Assembly: GCA_023136985.1 (NCBI GenBank)
Contig: JAGLQD010000037.1
Location: forward strand, 1-5,994
Origin: Candidatus Sabulitectum sp.
Lineage (GTDB): Bacteria; Fermentibacterota; Fermentibacteria; Fermentibacterales; JCC-6
Reading direction: 5' to 3'
DNA: 5,994 bases
Numbering within the stretch: the stretch's first letter is position 1; each line of letters opens with the position of its first letter. Position numbers and translations under genes: made by a program. Shown here piece after piece: positions 1-4,295 of the stretch. The notes below the pieces were generated by a model. It did not search any database and was not told where the DNA came from. It worked only from the letters and a program-made list of their open reading frames with translations.

Positions 1-438
1 CATGAAGCTCTGGCAGAATCGCATGACTTCAAGATCGGATTTGCCCTTGGGATCGAAATCGGATCCACCTTTACCGCCACCCATAGGGATCGTGGTAAGG
101 GCATTTTTGAAAACCTGCTCGAAAGCCAGGAACTTGAGGATTCCAAGGTTTACGGAAGGGTGGAAACGAAGCCCGCCCTTGTAGGGACCGATGGCGCTGT
201 TCATTTCAATACGGAACCCACGGTTAACCATGATCTCGCCGTTGTCTTTTACCCAGGGAACACGGAACATTATGACGCGTTCCGGCTCTACAATTCTTTC
301 CGGGATCCTGGCACTTCTGTATTCCGGGTGCTTTTCAAGCACCACTTCAAGGGATTCAAGGACTTCCTGGACTGCCTGGTGAAATTCAGGCTGGGCAGGG
401 TCCCTCTGGATTACTTTCTGATAGAGTTCCTCAAGCAT
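1..438 (-). CDS. gdhA: Glutamate dehydrogenase, N-terminal part (runs off the left edge)
   Basis: This is the first 146 residues of a cytoplasmic hexameric-type glutamate dehydrogenase, which interconverts glutamate and 2-oxoglutarate plus ammonia using NAD(P). The visible part starts MLEELYQKVIQRDPAQPEFH and covers the substrate-binding (dimerisation) domain. Family hallmarks are the PYKGGLRFHP block with Lys87, QVFKNAL with Lys111, and GGGKGGSDFDP with Lys123. These match, with a constant offset of two, the substrate and catalytic lysines 89, 113 and 125 that I recall for the Clostridium symbiosum enzyme. The start is set by the ATG at 438-436, seven bases after an AGGAG. Full-length family members are about 450 residues, so the nucleotide-binding domain lies outside the window and NADP versus NAD use cannot be judged. 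The gene is divergent from the receiver/PPDK_N fusion gene. The reading frame is intact to the edge. Confidence 0.97.
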   Translation of the reverse strand, partial: MLEELYQKVIQRDPAQPEFHQAVQEVLESLEVVLEKHPEYRSARIPERIVEPERVIMFRVPWVKDNGEIMVNRGFRIEMNSAIGPYKGGLRFHPSVNLGILKFLAFEQVFKNALTTIPMGGGKGGSDFDPKGKSDLEVMRFCQSFM

Positions 439-445
439 TCTCACT

Positions 446-450
446 CTCCT
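446..450 (-). promoter_or_regulatory. Ribosome binding site of gdhA
   Basis: The minus strand reads AAGAGGAGA here, with the AGGAG core ending seven bases before the ATG at 438. This spacing fixes the gdhA start and agrees with where glutamate dehydrogenase N-termini usually begin. Confidence 0.8.
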
Positions 451-487
451 CTTCAAGAATCAGGTAAACAAACAACAAATGAATTAG

Positions 488-504
488 CGTATGAATTTCA
501 TACG
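488..504. promoter_or_regulatory. Perfect 17-bp palindrome, putative operator
   Basis: CGTATGAATTTCATACG consists of two 8-base arms (CGTATGAA and TTCATACG) that are exact reverse complements around a single central T. The size and symmetry fit the binding site of a dimeric helix-turn-helix regulator. It lies 49 bases upstream of the gdhA start codon and overlaps or immediately follows the candidate gdhA promoter, which favours repression of gdhA. No T-run follows on either strand, and the one-base centre makes it a poor RNA hairpin, so a terminator is unlikely. The regulator is not encoded in this window and its identity is unknown. Confidence 0.5.
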
Positions 505-512
505 GACAGAGT

Positions 513-542
513 AGACTACTGCCGAAACCTTCCTTCTGTCAA
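513..542 (-). promoter_or_regulatory. Candidate promoter of gdhA
   Basis: The minus strand has a perfect sigma-70-type -35 box TTGACA (542-537). The best -10 at usual spacing is TAGTCT (518-513), 18 bases away, which matches only three of six consensus positions. That would place the transcript start near 506, so the palindrome at 488-504 would sit just downstream of it. An alternative is TCGGCA (525-520), 17 bases, TATGAA (502-497), which would put the palindrome over the -10. Both readings place the palindrome in the core promoter region. The call rests on consensus matching by eye, and the organism's sigma preferences are unknown. Confidence 0.35.
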
Positions 543-552
543 TAGGCTTCTT

Positions 553-569
553 CGAATGAAATTCAACTT
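553..569. promoter_or_regulatory. Degenerate second copy of the palindromic element
   Basis: CGAATGAAATTCAACTT matches the palindrome at 488-504 in 11 of its first 13 positions (CGnATGAAnTTCA), with the right arm decayed. The centre is 65 bp from the centre of the first site, close to six helical turns. It abuts and overlaps the TTGACT -35 box of the candidate rightward promoter, about 43 bases before the inferred transcript start. A protein bound there could either activate from a class II position or block the polymerase. The similarity was judged by eye in an A/T-rich region, so chance is possible. Confidence 0.3.
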
Positions 570-597
570 GACTGATGTCGTGCCTTCTCTTCATAGT
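568..597 (+). promoter_or_regulatory. Candidate promoter of the receiver/PPDK_N fusion gene
   Basis: A near-consensus -35 box TTGACT (568-573) is followed after 18 bases by CATAGT (592-597), a four-of-six match to TATAAT. Transcription would start near 604, leaving an untranslated leader of roughly 65 bases before the ATG at 670. The -35 box overlaps the degenerate palindrome copy. Confidence 0.35.
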
Positions 598-654
598 TAA
601 CACCGTATGTATGAACCTTGCTTTCCCCTGCTCTCACATGAAACAGGATCACCT

Positions 655-660
655 GGAGGT
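655..660 (+). promoter_or_regulatory. Ribosome binding site deciding the start of the fusion gene
   Basis: GGAGGT lies nine bases upstream of the ATG at 670. The frame stays open back to an ATG at 607, but that codon has no Shine-Dalgarno sequence and sits almost on the inferred transcript start. The ATG at 670 is therefore preferred. Confidence 0.8.
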
Positions 661-669
661 GCAATCAAG

Positions 670-3642
670 ATGTTCTCACCGGAAAAGCTCAATGGAAAAC
701 TGCAGCTGCGGCGAACAGAGTTCCTCCTGAAGAATCTGAACAAATTCAGAGTGCAGAATGTAATGCTTCTATGCAGCCTCTATGATTACTATACAGTTGA
801 AGAAGATGGGATGCTGGAAGATATACTTGGCGCAACTCATTCATCCGGGGATTCCGGAAAAGCACCAGTGATCACTCAGGTTTCAGATGCAACCACTGCC
901 CTGGAGATATTGAAGGATAAATCAAATACCTTGTTTGAACTGATCATCTGCATGTCTACAGGCGAAAACATCTCTTTCAAAGAATTTACAGAAAAGGCGC
1001 TGAAAATACAGCCATCTCTTGCTGTTACCGTTCTTACACACAACAGGGAAGAATTGAGGAAAATAAACGGGAAGAATCCCGGTGTAATTCCCTATAGACT
1101 TTTTAACTGGATGGGTACCGGCGAGATCATTCAAGGCATAATTCAACTCACAGAAGATGCCCGGAATGCTCGGCACGACTGCGGAGAAGTAAATGCGCCG
1201 TGTGCTCTACTGGTAGAAGACGATGTGCTTTTCTACTCCAAGTTTCTGCATGAGGGTATGCGTGAAATTCGCTTGAAATCCCGCCAGGTTCTTGAAAGAA
1301 TGACATCTCAGACCATGAGGAAGCTGAAAAGTAAGGCGCGAACAAAACTTCTTCTGGCAGTAAACATGGAAGAGGCTGAATACATCCTGGAACACTTCAG
1401 CAATTCTCTTGTAGGTGTCATTACCGATATGAGATTCCATCACCGGGGTACCCATGATAAAAAAGCAGGAGTAAACCTCATAGAAAAAATACGGGAAAGA
1501 AACCCGGGTATTCCCATAGTTCTACAGACCAGCGAGCACGATGGAGCCAAGGTTGCAAAAGATATGAATGTGGGATATATCAACAAACACTCAACTACCC
1601 TAATGTCAGATTTCAGCAATATGCTTGTTGATTTTCTGGACTTCGGTGACCTGATCTTTGAAGACAATACAGGAAAAAGGATCAGAAAAGTTACCGGTGT
1701 CCGGGAGCTGGGCATTGCTCTGGACAAACTTCCTGCCCGATCCATACAACTCTGCTGGTCATCTGGAAGAATGTCCAGGTGGTTAAAGATACAGACAGAA
1801 CTGGAACTTGCGGAGGAAATGGATGAATGCAATTTGGAAAATTGCACATCAGAAGAAGTCAAGTATGCTCTTCTGAGCGCTTTCAGGTCATGGAAAGCAG
1901 ATCAGAGGCGAGGCTATGTAGTACCTTACAGCCGATCATTCCATGAGGAAGACCTGATGTTCAGCCGCCTGGGCAATGGATCAATGGGAGGAAAAGGCAG
2001 GGGTCTTGCATTCATAGACAGAGTTCTTGTGGCTAATCTAAAAGAGGACGCATTTAAGAAGGTATCAGTTTCTGTTCCCAACACAGTAATCATTACAACT
2101 CAATTCTTCGATGAATTCATGAAAATAAATGATCTGCATCAGTTTGCAATTGACTGTGACGATGACAACAAAATCCAAAGAGCCTTCCAGAAAGCCTCGC
2201 TTCCAGCAACCATTCTTGGTGACCTCAGAGACTACGCCAGGACTGTAACCACCCCTCTTGCCATCCGTTCTTCAAGCCTTCTTGAAGATGCCATGTATCA
2301 GCCATTCGCTGGAATCTACGCCACAAAAATGCTGCCCAACAATTCCCGTGACCTCACGGTAAGATTCAAGCAACTTTCAAGTGCTATCAAGTTTGTCTAC
2401 GCTTCCACATTCATGCAGTCTGCAAAATCATACATCAGGGCCACCAACCACCGGGTGGAAGAAGAAAAGATGGCAGTTCTTCTTCAGCAGGTTGTGGGAA
2501 GACAGCACGACGATCTCTTCTACCCTCACTTCTCCGGCGTGGGCAGATCATATGATTTTTATCCCGCAGGCTCAGCAAAACCTGAAGACGGTGTGGTAAA
2601 TGTTGCTCTTGGTCTGGGCAAAGCTATAGTTGACGGTGGAATGTCTCTTCGCTTCACTCCGAAGTATCCGAGAGTTCTTCCACAGTTCGGCACAGTTAAA
2701 GACATGATGGACAATTCACAGAAGCACTTTTATGCAGTGCAGATGGACACCAGCTTCTGGGGAAGTAAGCTCGATGAAGATCAGTACATTACATCGCATG
2801 ATCTTTCAGTATCTGAAACGGATGGCACTCTTGAATTTCTGGCTTCTACTTATGACGCACCCAACGAAAGAGTGATGGACGGTATCACAAGACCGGGCCC
2901 CAGAGTTGTGAGTTTTGCGCATATTCTTAAAAATGATGTATTCCCCCTTGCCCGTATAAGTGATTACCTTCTTAAAATGGGGGAAAAATCAATGGGATGC
3001 CCGGTGGAAATTGAGTTTGCAGTCACTCTTGGTAAAAAGCGAGCTCTTCCTGCCCACTTCAGCCTGCTGCAGATAAGGCCAATGGTGGTTAATAATGACC
3101 TTGTGGATATCGACCCCGATACTTTTGGTGACGAGAAACTACTGTGCAAAACAAACACCGCACTGGGAAATGGAACAATTCAAAGCATCAGAGATGTTGT
3201 GTACATCAAACCGGACAGTTTCACCGCTTCAAAAACAAATGACATTGTAAAAGAAGTGGAAGCAATTAACAGAAAACTCTTTAAAGCTGAAAGACCTTTC
3301 ATCCTTATCGGACCTGGAAGATGGGGATCATCTGATCCGTGGCTGGGCATTCCGGTAACATGGAGTCAGATCTGCGGCGCTAAGGTTATTGTAGAAGCAA
3401 GCCAGAAGAACATGAACATCGACCCTTCCCAGGGCTCTCACTTCTTCCAGAACATGACTTCACTAGGGGTGGTCTACTTCACCGTACCCCACAACCGTTC
3501 AGGTTCAATGATCAACTGGGAGTGGTTGAATTCCCTTGAAGCAGTCTCGGAAACAGATTTCACCAGACATGTCTCTGTGGATGAACCCATAAAGGTAATG
3601 GTTGATGGAAGAACTGGTAAAGGGGCAATGCTGAGAAACTGA
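670..3642 (+). CDS. Receiver-domain/PPDK_N ATP-grasp fusion protein (PEP/pyruvate-binding domain protein, not a complete PEP synthase)
   Basis: This is a 990-residue, probably cytoplasmic protein. Residues about 29-160 form a receiver-like fold without the acceptor Asp (Cys94 lies in the matching strand). Residues about 177-325 form a second receiver with the full active set: E183/D184/D185, acceptor D253, T287 and K306. A linker with the WLKIQTELELAEEM segment follows. Residues about 418-810 are a PPDK_N ATP-grasp domain: GGKG at 440-443, RSSSLLED at 533-540, FAGIY at 546-550, GLGKAIVDGG at 648-657, EIEF at 780-783 and LQIRP at 800-804. R533, E782, Q801 and R803 appear to match the ATP-site residues R92, E323, Q335 and R337 I recall for C. 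symbiosum PPDK. The last 170 residues hold GPGRWGSSDPWLG (881-893) and SQGSHFFQN (920-928). The phosphohistidine swivel domain and PEP/pyruvate barrel of PPDK and PpsA are absent, so PEP synthase activity is not expected. I recall similar proteins of about this length as PEP/pyruvate-binding domain proteins of unproven function. Domain calls are strong for PPDK_N and moderate for the receivers. Confidence 0.92.
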   Translation: MFSPEKLNGKLQLRRTEFLLKNLNKFRVQNVMLLCSLYDYYTVEEDGMLEDILGATHSSGDSGKAPVITQVSDATTALEILKDKSNTLFELIICMSTGENISFKEFTEKALKIQPSLAVTVLTHNREELRKINGKNPGVIPYRLFNWMGTGEIIQGIIQLTEDARNARHDCGEVNAPCALLVEDDVLFYSKFLHEGMREIRLKSRQVLERMTSQTMRKLKSKARTKLLLAVNMEEAEYILEHFSNSLVGVITDMRFHHRGTHDKKAGVNLIEKIRERNPGIPIVLQTSEHDGAKVAKDMNVGYINKHSTTLMSDFSNMLVDFLDFGDLIFEDNTGKRIRKVTGVRELGIALDKLPARSIQLCWSSGRMSRWLKIQTELELAEEMDECNLENCTSEEVKYALLSAFRSWKADQRRGYVVPYSRSFHEEDLMFSRLGNGSMGGKGRGLAFIDRVLVANLKEDAFKKVSVSVPNTVIITTQFFDEFMKINDLHQFAIDCDDDNKIQRAFQKASLPATILGDLRDYARTVTTPLAIRSSSLLEDAMYQPFAGIYATKMLPNNSRDLTVRFKQLSSAIKFVYASTFMQSAKSYIRATNHRVEEEKMAVLLQQVVGRQHDDLFYPHFSGVGRSYDFYPAGSAKPEDGVVNVALGLGKAIVDGGMSLRFTPKYPRVLPQFGTVKDMMDNSQKHFYAVQMDTSFWGSKLDEDQYITSHDLSVSETDGTLEFLASTYDAPNERVMDGITRPGPRVVSFAHILKNDVFPLARISDYLLKMGEKSMGCPVEIEFAVTLGKKRALPAHFSLLQIRPMVVNNDLVDIDPDTFGDEKLLCKTNTALGNGTIQSIRDVVYIKPDSFTASKTNDIVKEVEAINRKLFKAERPFILIGPGRWGSSDPWLGIPVTWSQICGAKVIVEASQKNMNIDPSQGSHFFQNMTSLGVVYFTVPHNRSGSMINWEWLNSLEAVSETDFTRHVSVDEPIKVMVDGRTGKGAMLRN

Positions 3643-3692
3643 ATGATCCCAACTTTCGACCGATCAATTTCTGCCTGGGAGTAAAGCGTGAG

Positions 3693-4190
3693 TCAGCCCT
3701 GATTCTTAGCTTCCGAAGAAAGAAATGAAATACCGGAAAGCCTTTCCATTTCTATGGCCATTCCCAAGGAATTCTCAATTGTATGGGCAGGAATCATCTG
3801 CCTGTTACGTTTCCCTTTTACTTTGAAGTACAATGGACCCTTCAACCCCTGTGTTTTGTTCTGTACTGCGGCTGCAGTGGCCATTCCAACAAGACCACCA
3901 CCATACATAGAACCACTCATACCTGATGCGGTAAATGATTCAATGTCACTCCATCTGTATGCAACTGTCGTAAGGTAGGTAAAGGCAAATCCTTCGGGAG
4001 TAAGTCCTACTCTGGCTTTTCTGGCGCGAATGATGATCCAGATTCCCAGAGGAATAGGAATAATCATCAGGCAGGTCAGAACACCTGCGAATATCTGTAA
4101 CCTTCTCCATGAATCCTTAGTGGGGAAAATTATCCCAGTCTGCTCTGCCTGCTCCAACAGCATCTTGCCATCCAGTTTGTCAGAATTCAT
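3693..4190 (-). CDS. Small membrane protein with a possible PH-like domain
   Basis: This is a 165-residue protein that I do not recognise as a named family. A polar N-terminus of about 30 residues is followed by one strongly hydrophobic segment (about residues 32-54, LQIFAGVLTCLMIIPIPLG onward) and then a basic RARKAR stop-transfer-like stretch. This suggests a single-pass or hairpin membrane anchor with the C-terminal part in the cytoplasm. Residues about 60-155 look like alternating strands ending in a helix: LTPEGFAF, a YRWSDIESF segment, a Gly/Ala-rich loop (GMSGSMYGGGLVGMATAAA), LYFKVKGK and a final helix. That pattern resembles bacterial PH-like or YcxB-like domains that follow a membrane anchor, but this is inference. 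The start is fixed by an AGGAGGAGG seven bases upstream. The gene is convergent with the fusion gene (50-bp gap) and follows the outer-membrane protein gene by 105 bp on the same strand. Confidence 0.8.
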   Translation of the reverse strand: MNSDKLDGKMLLEQAEQTGIIFPTKDSWRRLQIFAGVLTCLMIIPIPLGIWIIIRARKARVGLTPEGFAFTYLTTVAYRWSDIESFTASGMSGSMYGGGLVGMATAAAVQNKTQGLKGPLYFKVKGKRNRQMIPAHTIENSLGMAIEMERLSGISFLSSEAKNQG

Positions 4191-4197
4191 ATCCCAT

Positions 4198-4206
4198 CCT
4201 CCTCCT
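4198..4206 (-). promoter_or_regulatory. Strong ribosome binding site of the small membrane protein
   Basis: The minus strand reads AGGAGGAGG, ending seven bases before the ATG at 4190. It contains two overlapping full-strength anti-Shine-Dalgarno matches, supports the start choice, and suggests efficient translation. Confidence 0.8.
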
Positions 4207-4228
4207 GTAATTAGTTAATTCAGTAACT

Positions 4229-4257
4229 ACAATACAGTTGATACAGGCGTCCCGCAA
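4229..4257 (-). promoter_or_regulatory. Candidate promoter of the small membrane protein gene
   Basis: On the minus strand TTGCGG (4257-4252) and TATTGT (4234-4229) are separated by exactly 17 bases, with three and four of six consensus matches. A direct repeat ATACAG at 4232-4237 and 4241-4246 (plus-strand reading) covers the -10 and spacer. If real, the small membrane protein is transcribed separately from the outer-membrane gene upstream. No convincing terminator for that upstream gene was found in the 105-bp gap, so read-through remains possible. Confidence 0.3.
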
Positions 4258-4295
4258 GCTCAGCTAATGGTGTAGTGGAAATTCTGGAAGATCAG

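Noticed and set aside
160..600. A 146-codon open frame on the plus strand over the gdhA start
   Set aside because: It is antisense to gdhA, whose minus-strand translation gives unmistakable glutamate dehydrogenase motifs. The plus-strand product has no recognisable features and no ribosome binding site.
607..669. A 21-codon N-terminal extension of the fusion gene starting at the ATG at 607
   Set aside because: There is no Shine-Dalgarno sequence before 607, and it coincides with the inferred transcript start. GGAGGT nine bases before the ATG at 670 is far better.
1440..1862. A 140-codon minus-strand frame inside the fusion gene
   Set aside because: It is a shadow of the real coding frame. 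Its Ser/Leu-rich product has no motifs, and the overlapping receiver and linker residues are clearly coding on the plus strand.
670..3642. Annotation as phosphoenolpyruvate synthase (ppsA) or pyruvate phosphate dikinase (ppdK)
   Set aside because: Only the PPDK_N ATP-grasp domain is shared. No phosphohistidine swivel motif (such as GGxTCHAA) and no PEP-utilising barrel could be found.
3643..3692. A possible bidirectional terminator between the convergent genes (TGATC 13 bases GATCA)
   Set aside because: The stem is only five base pairs with a 13-base loop and no T-run on either strand. Nothing there meets the usual form of an intrinsic terminator.
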